Below, one piece after another: positions 1 to 8,184 of a stretch of DNA of 31,178 nt. Positions within the stretch are counted from its first letter, which is position 1; each line of letters opens with the position of its first letter. The notes below the pieces were generated by a model that was not told the DNA's origin, did no database searches, and saw only the letters and a list, made by a program, of their open reading frames with translations. The position numbers and the translations under genes were made by a program. The stretch is from DAOTTX01 sp034437515 (GTDB lineage: Bacteria; Chloroflexota; Anaerolineae; Aggregatilineales; Phototrophicaceae), in contig DAOTTX010000124.1 of NCBI GenBank assembly GCA_034437515.1, positions 1-31,178 of the forward strand. The letters are read 5' to 3'.

Positions 1-140
1 TCTGGTTCTAACACTTTCTGTGGTTTACGAAATTTATTACAAAAACGGACATGTTTTTGCCCATAATCACTATTTATTGGGCAGATTGGTGAAGAAAACA
101 ACGCATAAAAGCGATTTCATGTGTAGGATTATGGCATTAG

Positions 141-822
141 CGTCCGATTTCAGCGAAAAATCGTAACATTTTATGCCCACCACAGAATCCGTTAGAATCA
201 GAAACGTTGACCCTCACGTCGAATACGTTTTTCGGGGATGATGTCGCTATCTCCGACGGCACACTGATGGTCGGCGCACAACCCGATTCTGTGGTCGGGC
301 TTGATCGTGTGTACGTCTACGAAGACGTCGGCGGGGTTTGGACGTTGGTACAGCAACTGCAACCGCCGCAGCTCACCACCAACGAAGCATTTGGTTCGTC
401 GATTGCCATCAATCAAACCGGCGATACGGCGCTCATCGGTGCTGAGGCGGCAAGTGATGTCTTCCTCTATGAGCGCATTTATGGGATTTGGTTGCTCACG
501 GCGATCCTCGAAAGTGACGATTTCACCACGACGGACGATTTCGGCGCATCTGTCGGGCTACAGGGTGATACAGCCGTCATCGGTGCCCCACAGAATAGTG
601 GCAACGGCGCGACATTCGTGTTCACGCGGGAAAATGGTACATGGTCACAGACACAGAAATTGGTACCGACGGATGCTACCAGCGCCGAAGACCGGCAATT
701 TGGCGCGTCCGTCGCGCTGGACGGGACGAACTTGATCGTCGGCGCACCCAATGGCGGCCTGGGGGCCGGGCGGCTTCGTCGAATGGACGATCAACGGCGG
801 TGTAACCTTCACCGTCCAGTAA
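141..822 (+). pseudogene. FG-GAP (integrin-alpha-like) repeat protein, broken remnant
   Basis: About four FG-GAP-like beta-propeller units are visible, each with an FGxSVAI core, a GDT turn and a xxVGAP or xxIGAP end; such repeats form secreted propellers. The frame is open from 141 after a stop at 138-140, and the repeat pattern continues upstream of the first possible start (TTG at 207). No signal peptide or good ribosome binding site is seen, so the 5' end appears lost. At the 3' end the main frame turns into an Arg-rich tail after about base 760 and stops at 830. Another frame gives a family-like ending (PGGFVEWTINGGVTFTVQ, stop at 820-822). Removing one G from the five-G run at 761-765 would join the two. 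It is therefore a 5'-truncated, frameshifted gene or one with an assembly indel. The repeat family is clear; the gene state is inferred. Confidence 0.6.
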
Positions 823-836
823 GCAAGTGAAACGAA

Positions 837-862
837 CCCCCGTCCGTGTGGCGGGGGTTTTT
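837..862 (+). terminator. Rho-independent terminator
   Basis: A six-base-pair GC stem (CCCCCG at 837-842 with CGGGGG at 852-857) with a nine-base loop is followed directly by five T. It lies just after the FG-GAP remnant, so that gene once had a normal 3' end. It also separates that gene from the antiporter gene ending at 868 on the other strand. Confidence 0.8.
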
Positions 863-867
863 CTTTG

Positions 868-2808
868 TCAATAACCCAGGCGCAGGGTGACCTCCTTCAG
901 ACTTTCTGGGCTGCCGACGAGGGTGACTTCATCCTGCCGGCGGATAGCGGTGTAGCCTGACGGCACAATCGAGTGACCATCGCGGGTGATTTCCAGCACC
1001 AACACATCGTTTGGCAAGCGGAGGTCACGCAGTAGCAACCCATCGACATCGCTCTCGGTGACGCGTATCTGTGTGACGTCGTAATCCGGGTCCTGATGCA
1101 TCAATAGTTCCATCGATGCTGGGACGCGCACATATTGATCAATCAGATTGACCATCGCCGATGCGGGGTCAACCACGCGCACATTCATACCGTTGAGTTG
1201 TTGGGCCAGGCTCATATCCCGCAGGTAGGTAATGATATTGCGCACACCAGCGTGTTCGTAGGCGATCTCGCAGGCGCGAATATTTGCCTCGTCGTCATCG
1301 AGCAGCGCGACGACGGCATCGGTGGTCGGCTTGATGAGCTTTTTGAGCGTTTCCTCGCTGAAGTCTTCGATGTGGCGTTCTTGCAAATTTTCATCGACAA
1401 GTTGCTTAACATAGGTGTGGTCGTTATCCGCAAGGGTGACATGCCAATCGTGTGCGTTCAACTGCCGCGCCAACGCGATAGACTGCGGTTCTACGCCGAG
1501 GATTACGACATCGCGTACACCATCGTCTTCATCGGTCGGTTTTGCGGCCTCGTGCGCGTCACCGGTCTGGCGCAGTGCATACTTGAGGAGCAACGGCCCG
1601 AAAATCTCATTGAGTACGACGACCGCGATAATCAACGTGGCGAACTCGTCGCCCAGGCTGGGGAATTCAACAGCGGCCTCGCGTGCCAGGCCGAGCGCGA
1701 TTCCGGCCTGCGTAATCAACCCCAGCCACGCATATCGCCGGAATGTCTCCGGCTCTCCGGCAATCGTCCCGCCGACGTAAGAACCGATCAGAATCGCTAA
1801 CATCCGTGCGAAGAACAACGCCCCGGCGATCAGGATTGACTCTATGAGAATGTCGAGTTTGAGCGCGACCCCGGTCAGTGTGAAAAATGCCACGTAGACA
1901 TATGGGCTGATGTCGTGCAGCAGCGCTTCAAACGGACGCCGGTACGGGCTGAAGTTCGTAATTGAGAAACCTGCGACCATTGAGATCAGCAACGGTTCAA
2001 TCTTGATCTTAAACGGCAAGTTATCCGCTGACCATTCGGTGAAGCGAGAGCCGCCCTCGAAGATCAAAAAGCCGAGCAGCAGTAACATACTCACCTGGAT
2101 CAGCATAGGCAATTGGGTAGAGAGCAACCCGCGTAAGATCAAGCTGACGATGTACCCGGCGACCAGTGCGATAGCGATATCGATCATCAAGATGCCGATG
2201 AAACCCACGTTGAAGTCGTCTCCGTCAACGAGTGTGCTGGCAATCGCCACGCTGATGGCAAACAGCACGATGATGATCACATCCATCACGACTGTGACGC
2301 TCAACACAGTTTTGGAAAACGGCCCTCGCGCTCTTACTTCCTGCATCACTGCGATTGTCGAGGCCGGGGAAAGCGCCAATAGCACCGTCGCCCCCAGCAG
2401 CGCCGAGGCAATGCGGATTTCAGCGGGTAATTCTGCGATAAAATCAATTGAACCAGCCAATGTATAGATGGCGATCCCGATTAACACCAATCCGGCAAAG
2501 ACGATACCCACCAGATTAAGCAGGATGCCCCGTAGGCGGTTTTGCAATTCCTTGAGATAAAGCTCACTCCCCGCGATGAAAGCGATGACGGCGAGAGAGA
2601 TGTCGTCGATAAAGTAGAGTTCATCAGTCGCACCTTCTGGCATCATTTCAAGTAGAAATGGCCCGGCGAACATGCCCGTGAGCAGATAACCGGTGATGTA
2701 GGGCAGGCCGTACTTCGAGAAAAACGCCCCAACTTGCTTGGAGGCCAGTGCGATTAAAAGAAAAATCGCGGTGTAAACGACGACGGACGGAATGTCTATC
2801 GTAGGCAT
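868..2808 (-). CDS. CPA2-family cation/proton antiporter with TrkA-N and TrkA-C domains (KefB/YbaL-like)
   Basis: A 646-residue inner-membrane protein. Roughly residues 1-410 hold about 12 hydrophobic segments of the Na+/H+ exchanger fold, including the PASTIAVM and ITQAGIALGLA stretches typical of the CPA2 family. Residues about 430-545 are a cytoplasmic TrkA-N-like Rossmann domain, and about 565-646 a TrkA-C domain ending in the usual DEVTLVGSPESL strand. Such proteins exchange K+ or Na+ for H+ and are gated by nucleotide binding to the C-terminal part. The nucleotide-binding loop is odd: the expected GxGxxG reads ILGVEPQSIA, so NAD binding may be altered. Start is ATG with an AAGGA-type site about nine bases upstream. 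It is monocistronic, with a gap before the next upstream gene on the same strand. The family is clear; the ion carried cannot be told. Confidence 0.93.
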   Translation of the reverse strand: MPTIDIPSVVVYTAIFLLIALASKQVGAFFSKYGLPYITGYLLTGMFAGPFLLEMMPEGATDELYFIDDISLAVIAFIAGSELYLKELQNRLRGILLNLVGIVFAGLVLIGIAIYTLAGSIDFIAELPAEIRIASALLGATVLLALSPASTIAVMQEVRARGPFSKTVLSVTVVMDVIIIVLFAISVAIASTLVDGDDFNVGFIGILMIDIAIALVAGYIVSLILRGLLSTQLPMLIQVSMLLLLGFLIFEGGSRFTEWSADNLPFKIKIEPLLISMVAGFSITNFSPYRRPFEALLHDISPYVYVAFFTLTGVALKLDILIESILIAGALFFARMLAILIGSYVGGTIAGEPETFRRYAWLGLITQAGIALGLAREAAVEFPSLGDEFATLIIAVVVLNEIFGPLLLKYALRQTGDAHEAAKPTDEDDGVRDVVILGVEPQSIALARQLNAHDWHVTLADNDHTYVKQLVDENLQERHIEDFSEETLKKLIKPTTDAVVALLDDDEANIRACEIAYEHAGVRNIITYLRDMSLAQQLNGMNVRVVDPASAMVNLIDQYVRVPASMELLMHQDPDYDVTQIRVTESDVDGLLLRDLRLPNDVLVLEITRDGHSIVPSGYTAIRRQDEVTLVGSPESLKEVTLRLGY

Positions 2809-2948
2809 TTATGGGATCCTTCGTAGTTTAGAAACTCTGTAAACGATAACGTATATCACCCCTTTTGTTAAGCGCGGGGAATTCTCATAAGCGTCAGATG
2901 ATTTAGAGAATGGTGCTCTTCAAGGCGGGATCTCAAAATGAGGTGACC

Positions 2949-2973
2949 TGCCGGGTGATTGTGACACCCGGCA
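2949..2973 (-). terminator. Hairpin after the PHAX-domain gene
   Basis: A perfect nine-base-pair stem (TGCCGGGTG / CACCCGGCA) with a seven-base loop starts about ten bases beyond the stop codon of the gene ending at 2984. On the minus strand the bases that follow have no clean T-run, so it may be a weak or Rho-assisted terminator. Confidence 0.5.
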
Positions 2974-2983
2974 ATGGCTAGCG

Positions 2984-4096
2984 TCACGAATATTGATCGA
3001 CCAGCTTTTTGATCTGAGTTTGTACGTTTTTCAGCAACTTGTCGGTCATGCCGAGGCCGAACTGCTCGCCAGCGGGCTTGCTTTGGATCGACTTAATCTT
3101 CTCCTGGAACTGTGCAGCGGCCTTATAAAGTTCGCTCAGCTTCTGTTTGACCTCAGCCGGTGCTTTATCCGGGATGACCACCTCAATTTCCTCAATCTCA
3201 ACTTTGGGAGGAGGTGGAGGGGTAGCGGCCTTTTCTTTTTTAGCTTGGGCGGGTTTCTTCTTCGGAACTGGCTTAGCTTGGGCCTTGGCCTTTTTGTTCT
3301 TCTCTTTTTCTTTGTCTTTATCCTTGTCTTTTTCTTTTTGTTTGTTTTCACTCTTCTCTTTATTTGCAGGTCGTTTTAGTTTGCGTTCGCTCGTCGTGGC
3401 ATTGGTCGCATATACGATGATTCCTGGTATCTCAGGGTCGTAAGCGCCGATTCCTTCAATAACCAGTGATGTCTCCGGTGTGTTCATCTTTTTCTTAATC
3501 TTCGACCATTGCAAGCTGCCCAGATAGATGGTGTAAATCGTCGGTTCTTTCGGTAGAGGCGGTACCCCATTCGGTATCGTCCAGTGGCTAAGGTCTTCTT
3601 GATGTTCCATGACAAGCACGACATTATCACGAAATTCTTCGATGTTCCTGGGAACTCCTATAATCTGAATACGCACTTCTTTTAATTCCTCTCGCTTTTT
3701 CAGTGCTTCTTTAAGTTGTTCTTTGCGATTTTCCCAAACAAACTTGGGAGCGTGGCGATTTCGAGAATTTTCCAGCTGTTCCTGTCGAGACGTGAATTGC
3801 TTAGACGGGAACAACTTGGCCTGGGACTCATCCATCTCGTCTTTGATGAGTTTGAAGAAAACACCGCCTGGTGTACGGCGACGATTCATATCTTCCATAT
3901 AGAGGCCACCATTATGTTGTATCGCCAATGTACGGTCGAAATATTCTTGTGCTTTTTCGACCCCAAAAGCTTCGACAATTCGTGCGATTAACATACGGGG
4001 ACGTTTTTGCTTCTCGCGGAGTTTGTTGGCAATCTTCCTTGATAACTCCATTTCTTCTGGCGTCATGTCTAAATGCTTCTTATCAACTGCTGACAT
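2984..4096 (-). CDS. PHAX-type RNA-binding domain protein with Lys-rich linker
   Basis: A 370-residue soluble protein. Residues about 18-92 match what I know of the RNA_GG_bind domain of PHAX, the eukaryotic adapter for snRNA export: helices (KIANKLREKQKRPRMLIARI), then HNGGL at 61-65 and the hallmark RRRTPGGVFFKLIK at 72-85. A second globular part, about 125-240, has the strands VRIQIIGVP, YTIYLGSLQW and GIIVYATNATTSE. This is followed by a very Lys-rich KEKDKDKEKEKNKK linker (about 243-270), a Pro/Lys stretch and a C-terminal predicted coiled coil (about 320-368). An AGGAAG site lies about seven bases before the ATG. I recall that a few bacteria, including cyanobacteria, carry this domain, but I know of no established bacterial role. 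RNA binding is inferred from the motif; the function of the second part is unknown. Confidence 0.82.
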   Translation of the reverse strand: MSAVDKKHLDMTPEEMELSRKIANKLREKQKRPRMLIARIVEAFGVEKAQEYFDRTLAIQHNGGLYMEDMNRRRTPGGVFFKLIKDEMDESQAKLFPSKQFTSRQEQLENSRNRHAPKFVWENRKEQLKEALKKREELKEVRIQIIGVPRNIEEFRDNVVLVMEHQEDLSHWTIPNGVPPLPKEPTIYTIYLGSLQWSKIKKKMNTPETSLVIEGIGAYDPEIPGIIVYATNATTSERKLKRPANKEKSENKQKEKDKDKDKEKEKNKKAKAQAKPVPKKKPAQAKKEKAATPPPPPKVEIEEIEVVIPDKAPAEVKQKLSELYKAAAQFQEKIKSIQSKPAGEQFGLGMTDKLLKNVQTQIKKLVDQYS

Positions 4097-4266
4097 GGTA
4101 CTTCCTTTCGTTAATCCTCATAGAGCATACCATAACCACAAGCCACAACGGAATTTAATACGCTGCTCAGTGAATGTGTAATCGTTACTCAAAGTCAACT
4201 TAATTATCGTTCAAGGGTAACTATTACACTACATATGATAGTCATTGTGACGAACATGGAAAAATC

Positions 4267-4674
4267 ATGCTTAAATATGCAATAGCAACAGTTCCACCCG
4301 ACTGGAACAAGCACGACGTCCTGGCGCTCAGCAAAGAAACATATATGCACTTTGCTGATGAAATTGACTCCGGCGTTCGTGTTTTGATCTACAAAAGCAA
4401 CCCGATTAATGCTGTGGTCGCTGAGGCCGAAATACCGGATCATGCGTTCCAGAAAATAGAAGATTGGCCTCAAGTTGACGATCATCCAAAAACCGGCCTC
4501 AACAAACCTGCTGATTACTTCGTGCCGCTGCGTGTGCTTTACACACGGACGTTCCCGAACTATATTTCAGCAGATCAGGTGGATGAAGCCGTCGATCTCG
4601 AGCAATTCCCAGAGATCGAGTGGGCTTTCATCGATGCCGACGCCTATCGTCAACTGACGAACATTAATGCGTAA
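4267..4674 (+). CDS. Small protein, possible PUA/EVE-like fold
   Basis: A 135-residue soluble protein, transcribed divergently from the PHAX-domain gene. The stretch SGVRVLIYKSNPINAVVAEAEI at about residues 35-56 resembles the core strand pair of EVE/ASCH/PUA-like domains, where a protein is described as setting a threshold and then giving a value (vliYxs, then aivGeaei). Those domains bind modified bases or RNA. No catalytic motif is visible. The ribosome binding site is weak (GGAAAA six bases upstream) but the frame is well kept and no competing start exists. Its place next to a putative RNA-binding protein is suggestive only. That it is a real gene is likely; the fold assignment is tentative. 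Confidence 0.6.
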   Translation: MLKYAIATVPPDWNKHDVLALSKETYMHFADEIDSGVRVLIYKSNPINAVVAEAEIPDHAFQKIEDWPQVDDHPKTGLNKPADYFVPLRVLYTRTFPNYISADQVDEAVDLEQFPEIEWAFIDADAYRQLTNINA

Positions 4675-4684
4675 ACCAGCCCGG

Positions 4685-4717
4685 TGCATCATGCCGATAT
4701 TTTATCGTCGTGATGCA
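4685..4717. terminator. Hairpin between convergent genes
   Basis: An imperfect 14-base-pair stem (TGCATCATGCCGAT with ATCGTCGTGATGCA, two mismatches) and a five-base ATTTT loop fills the 43-base space between the stops of the gene ending at 4674 and xylA ending at 4718. It probably ends transcription from both sides. Confidence 0.6.
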
Positions 4718-5884
4718 TCAACGTACACCGAGTAGAATCTCGACCGTCAACTGATCTAACTTTTCATAATATAGCGGACGTGCGCCCAAATCTGAACGAT
4801 CAAAAGTGTGTGCCTTTAGTTTTTCGGCGTCCTTCGTACTGTAACCGTCTTTAACGTAGTCGAACGTGCCATCATCGGCGTTGACTTGTTTGAGTAACGC
4901 TTGAATATCACCATCCGTGTTGAACTGATTTACCTTCTCTTCCATTATCATATAAGTACGCATACAGCCTCTTGCAAAATCCTTGACGCCTTCGTAGTTT
5001 TCCGTGCGGAAGGCATGCGCGTCAAAGTGCCGTGGGCCGTCATATCCCACATCCGTCAACAATTTGACCACAAAGAACGCCTGCTTGAGCATCATACTCC
5101 CGAAGCGGAAGTCCTGGTCGTAACGTCCAAACATCTGATCGTTCAGGTCGATGTGAAATAGTTTGCCCGCTTCCCACGCTTGCGCAACCGCATGGGTGAA
5201 GTTCAGCCCTGCCATGTGTTCATGCGCCACTTCCGGGTTCACGCCGACCATCTCCGCATGGTCAAGGGTTTCGATAAATGCCAGCAAACTACCGACTGTG
5301 GCGAGATAGATATCGCCTCTAGGCTCGTTAGGTTTTGGTTCTAAAGCAAAATTGAGATCATACCCTTGATCTTTGACGTAATGCGTCAGGAAGTTCAGTG
5401 CCTCACGGAAGCGTTTGAGGCTTTCGACCGGGTCTTTGCTCGCATCGGTTTCGACGCCTTCACGCCCACCCCAGAACACATAAGTTTTCGCGCCGAGTTC
5501 GACGCCGAGGTCAATCGCCCGCATGGTCTTTTGCAGCGCATAGGCACGCACCGCCGGATCGTTGGCGGTAAACGCACCATCTTTGAAGGCCGGGTCAGTG
5601 AATAAATTGGTCGTCGCCATCGGCACTACGAGGCCGGTTTCGTCCAGTACTTCGCGGAACTCTTTGACGATCTTATCGCGTTCGGCGGGTTTTGCGTCGA
5701 TGGGTACCAGATCATTATCGTGGAAGTTAACACCATACGCGCCGACTTCCGCCAGCAGATAGAGCAACTGCACCGGTGAGAGCTTGACACGCACCGGTTC
5801 ACCAAACGGATCACGTCCGACATTCCCGACCGTCCACAGACCAAAAGTAAACTTATGCTCTGGTGTCGGTTCGTAATCTGCCAT
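4718..5884 (-). CDS. xylA: Xylose isomerase
   Basis: A 388-residue enzyme, the usual length of the short (actinobacterial-type, class I) form. It interconverts D-xylose and D-xylulose, and usually D-glucose and D-fructose, in the cytoplasm with two divalent metals. The active-site set is complete: NFHDND with His55 and Asp58; VFWGGREG at 137-143; metal ligands Glu182 (LEPKPNEPRGD), Glu218 and His221 (NPEVAHEHMAG), Asp246 (HIDLNDQ), Asp256 and Asp258, and Asp288 (RHFDAH). A strong AGAAGGGG ribosome binding site sits about seven bases before the ATG. No xylulokinase, xylose transporter or regulator lies beside it, so its sugar pathway partners must be elsewhere. Nothing is missing or unusual in the sequence. 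Confidence 0.98.
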   Translation of the reverse strand: MADYEPTPEHKFTFGLWTVGNVGRDPFGEPVRVKLSPVQLLYLLAEVGAYGVNFHDNDLVPIDAKPAERDKIVKEFREVLDETGLVVPMATTNLFTDPAFKDGAFTANDPAVRAYALQKTMRAIDLGVELGAKTYVFWGGREGVETDASKDPVESLKRFREALNFLTHYVKDQGYDLNFALEPKPNEPRGDIYLATVGSLLAFIETLDHAEMVGVNPEVAHEHMAGLNFTHAVAQAWEAGKLFHIDLNDQMFGRYDQDFRFGSMMLKQAFFVVKLLTDVGYDGPRHFDAHAFRTENYEGVKDFARGCMRTYMIMEEKVNQFNTDGDIQALLKQVNADDGTFDYVKDGYSTKDAEKLKAHTFDRSDLGARPLYYEKLDQLTVEILLGVR

Positions 5885-5973
5885 GTCTTTCCCCTTCTAA
5901 ATAATCCGTGACAATTTATCCAAAGACTATACCTTATCTCGGCGAGAAGTGCAGTTATGAATCTGTGCATTCT

Positions 5974-6057
5974 AGGGCAATTGCATCTGAGGCAGAAGGA
6001 GTACCCGCGTGTGCGACCCAAGACAGATTGCACAAAAATGTCACATGCGATTGTCCT
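5974..6057. repeat. Imperfect inverted repeat, possible structured RNA or small element
   Basis: AGGGCAATTGCAT at 5974-5986 pairs with ATGCGATTGTCCT at 6045-6057 with two mismatches in 13, around a 58-base centre. A further TGCA match lies just outside each arm. No gene product or T-run accompanies it, so its nature is open. Confidence 0.4.
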
Positions 6058-6152
6058 GCTTTGCATTCAAAAACACATGGTCGTAGCACGGAGATAAGAC
6101 TTATCCACACCCCTTCCGAACGGCCCGACCTACTGTCGGCGTTCTCTCTCCC

Positions 6153-6173
6153 TTCTCCAAATACTTTGGAGAA
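6153..6173 (-). terminator. Hairpin downstream of the DUF2237 gene
   Basis: A perfect nine-base-pair stem TTCTCCAAA / TTTGGAGAA with a three-base loop. It lies about 70 bases past the stop of the minus-strand gene ending at 6242 and could end that transcript, although no T-run follows on that strand. It may instead be part of the repeat-like sequence around it. Confidence 0.35.
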
Positions 6174-6241
6174 AAGAAAACGAGCACAGCGAGTAGGGAT
6201 GAAGACATCAAAAATTAAAGTCATTCATTTTCATTTAGCCA

Positions 6242-6622
6242 TTAGTCCTCGGTCTCAGTGGTGAGCGCGTTCGCTTGCAGCACATCCAGCGAAACATAGT
6301 CCAATGCTTTGTGATGCGTGGATTCCAGCGCGACCGGCGGCGCGACACCCGCATCGAGGGCTTCCTTCCAACGGAGCGCGCACAAACACCAGCGGTCGCC
6401 GGGTTTCAAGCCGGGAAAGTTATAAGCCGGGATCGGCGTAATTAAGTCATTACCCTGTGCGCGTGAGTATTGCAAAAACGCCTGTGTGACCTCGGCACAG
6501 ACAACGTGCGTGCCAGCATCATCCATCCCGGTGTTGCAGCAACCATCACGATAAAAGCCTGTTTTTGGCTCCGTGCCGCAGATGACCAACGGTTCGCCGA
6601 ATACGTTCTTTGATTCTTCCAT
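6242..6622 (-). CDS. DUF2237 family protein
   Basis: A 126-residue cytoplasmic protein. It starts with the family's typical NVFGEPLVICGTEPKTGFYRDGCC, contains DAGTHVVCAEVTQAFLQYS and GDRWCLCALRWKEALDAG, and ends in HHKALDYVSLDVLQANA, so the whole domain is present. Several conserved Cys (CC after the GFYRDG stretch, VVCAE, WCLCA) could bind metal or act in redox chemistry, but no activity is established for the family. I chose the ATG at 6622 because AGGA stands six bases before it; a longer frame begins at 6652 without any ribosome binding site. It lies 69 bases downstream of the methyltransferase gene on the same strand and may be read through from that operon. Confidence 0.9.
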   Translation of the reverse strand: MEESKNVFGEPLVICGTEPKTGFYRDGCCNTGMDDAGTHVVCAEVTQAFLQYSRAQGNDLITPIPAYNFPGLKPGDRWCLCALRWKEALDAGVAPPVALESTHHKALDYVSLDVLQANALTTETED

Positions 6623-6691
6623 TGGGTAATCCTCGCTCTTCGTTACTTTCATCTAGCATAAGTGAATGGTGTTAATACACGCTGAACGCGT

Positions 6692-7414
6692 TTAAGGTTT
6701 ACGTGTGATCGCGCAGTAGAAATAACCGTGAAATAATTCCTTGAACTGATAATCTTCGCCGTGGGTCTCCAACCATTCCCAGGCGTGGCGTGTGCTATCC
6801 GCGATAATCATCACATCCATAAGGTCGGTGAGAAAGCGTATCGGCAGTGTGTACCAGCATGTGCTTTCTTTGAGGTCGGCAACGCCGAACATGCCACCCG
6901 GTTTAATCGCCTTCCACGCCTGTTCCATCGCCTGAGTATAATGTGGGATCACCGCCAGTCCCAGTGTGCAGATCACGACGTCGAAGGGTTCATCAAAGAT
7001 CATCTGGGCGGCGTCGTTCTGCATCAATTCGATGTTATCCCACCCCTTCTCGACGATGAATTGCTGGTGGGCGCTGTCGAGCATATCCTGGCTATAATCC
7101 GTGCCGACGAGCGTACCGGTCGGCCCGATGTGCTCCATGATATACGGGAAATTTGCCCCGGCACCACAGGCGAAATCTAAAACACGCATCCCCGGTTGCA
7201 AGTCAACCATATCCATCAACGTTTTACGCATCGTAATGCGGGGAAACTCACCGAGATAGAGATAGTCGGTCAGGTTATAAAAGTCCGCCCGCTTGCGATA
7301 ATATTCGTCCAGACGGTCTTGCGTCAGCCCGCTGTGACGACGCTGGCGCAGCACTGCGCTGAGCGCCAACCCACTGACCAGACCCAACCAGAACTCTTTT
7401 TTGTCCACTGGCAT
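6692..7414 (-). CDS. SAM-dependent methyltransferase, likely phospholipid N-methyltransferase (PmtA/UbiE-like)
   Basis: A 240-residue class I methyltransferase. Motif I is VLDFACGAGANFPYI (about residues 79-93), the acidic end of the next strand is VGTDYS, motif II is FDVVICTLGLAVIP and motif III KPGGMFGVADL. The first 20 residues are mildly hydrophobic and basic, which would suit a membrane-surface enzyme. Its ATG shares one base with the pssA stop (TAATG), so the two are translationally coupled, and psd lies next upstream. Gene order therefore suggests that it methylates phosphatidylethanolamine towards phosphatidylcholine, as Rhodobacter-type PmtA does. The methyltransferase call is firm. 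The lipid substrate is inferred from the operon; a ubiquinone/menaquinone or other small-molecule substrate is possible. Confidence 0.85.
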   Translation of the reverse strand: MPVDKKEFWLGLVSGLALSAVLRQRRHSGLTQDRLDEYYRKRADFYNLTDYLYLGEFPRITMRKTLMDMVDLQPGMRVLDFACGAGANFPYIMEHIGPTGTLVGTDYSQDMLDSAHQQFIVEKGWDNIELMQNDAAQMIFDEPFDVVICTLGLAVIPHYTQAMEQAWKAIKPGGMFGVADLKESTCWYTLPIRFLTDLMDVMIIADSTRHAWEWLETHGEDYQFKELFHGYFYCAITRKP

Positions 7415-8184
7415 TAGCTGATGCCTCCTTTTTCGTCGATCTCCGCCTCGATGACGTCGTCATCGCCGCGTAAAAATGTATAAATCGCGCTGCGCGTCAC
7501 ACCATAGACGATGTAGAGTAGCCCCCAGGCGAAAAAAGCCGTCTTGGGTGACAGGATCATGGAGATGACGATGATAGCGGCGGTGATGATACGGCGCGTC
7601 TTGAGAATATAGCGAATGGAGAGGATATTACTCTTTTCGTATTGCACATTGCTGACCATCAACAGGGCGATCGCGACCACCAGCACCGCTGCCTCATGGT
7701 CAAGGTTAGGTGGGGCGACAAATCCATCTGAGAAGATAACAAACCCCGCCAGGACGACCGCCGCGAAGGTCGTCGGTAAACCGATGAACGATTTCGTCGG
7801 GATGTCCGGGTCAGCAGTGACGTTGAACCGTGCCAGTCGGATCGCCGCGCAGCATACCGGCAGAAAACTTAGTATCATGCCGGGTATGCCCCAATCGGCA
7901 AAGTAAAGTGTATAGAACAACAGAGCCGGCGCTAAGCCATAGTTGACCACATCTGCCAGCGAGTCGAACTGTTCGCCGAATTCGCTGGTCGCGTTCATCA
8001 TCCTTGCTACGTAACCATCGAACATATCCAGCACGGCGGCAGCGAGGATAAACCCCGCTGCTGAAAGATAAGCCTCACGGATGGTCTGTAAAATCGAGAT
8101 GTAGCCCGCGAGGATGGAGACGATGGTAATCGCATTGGGAACGAGCAGACGAATAAAACGCCGCCGATCATCAGTCATATTCAA
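7414..8184 (-). CDS. pssA: CDP-diacylglycerol--serine O-phosphatidyltransferase
   Basis: A 256-residue integral membrane enzyme that joins serine to CDP-diacylglycerol to give phosphatidylserine and CMP. The CDP-alcohol phosphotransferase signature DGx2ARx8Gx3Dx3D is complete (DGYVARMMNATSEFGEQFDSLAD), followed by VVNYGLAPALLFY as usual in the PssA branch. About eight hydrophobic segments are visible, and the C-terminus is charged. It overlaps psd by four bases (ATGA) and shares one base with the methyltransferase start, the middle of a tight three-gene operon. Serine as the alcohol is supported by the neighbouring decarboxylase. Confidence 0.95.
   Translation of the reverse strand: MNMTDDRRRFIRLLVPNAITIVSILAGYISILQTIREAYLSAAGFILAAAVLDMFDGYVARMMNATSEFGEQFDSLADVVNYGLAPALLFYTLYFADWGIPGMILSFLPVCCAAIRLARFNVTADPDIPTKSFIGLPTTFAAVVLAGFVIFSDGFVAPPNLDHEAAVLVVAIALLMVSNVQYEKSNILSIRYILKTRRIITAAIIVISMILSPKTAFFAWGLLYIVYGVTRSAIYTFLRGDDDVIEAEIDEKGGIS

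Larger units (their letters stand above)
5885..6241. other. Gene-free gap with inverted repeats
   Basis: A 357-base stretch between xylA and the DUF2237 gene. Open frames exist on both strands but lack ribosome binding sites, family resemblance and a natural composition. It holds the upstream region of xylA, a long imperfect inverted repeat (5974-6057) and a short perfect hairpin (6153-6173). The piece at about 6110-6205 looks like the dispersed non-coding repeats often seen between genes in large bacterial genomes, but this cannot be shown from one copy. Confidence 0.5.

Noticed and set aside
2993..3443. Phe/Leu/Ser-rich plus-strand frames
   Set aside because: They lie antisense to the Lys/Glu-rich linker of the PHAX-domain gene and mirror its AAG/GAA codons.
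5908..6264. Open frames on both strands in the gap after xylA
   Set aside because: No ribosome binding site, no family resemblance, and they cross inverted repeats; more likely non-coding.
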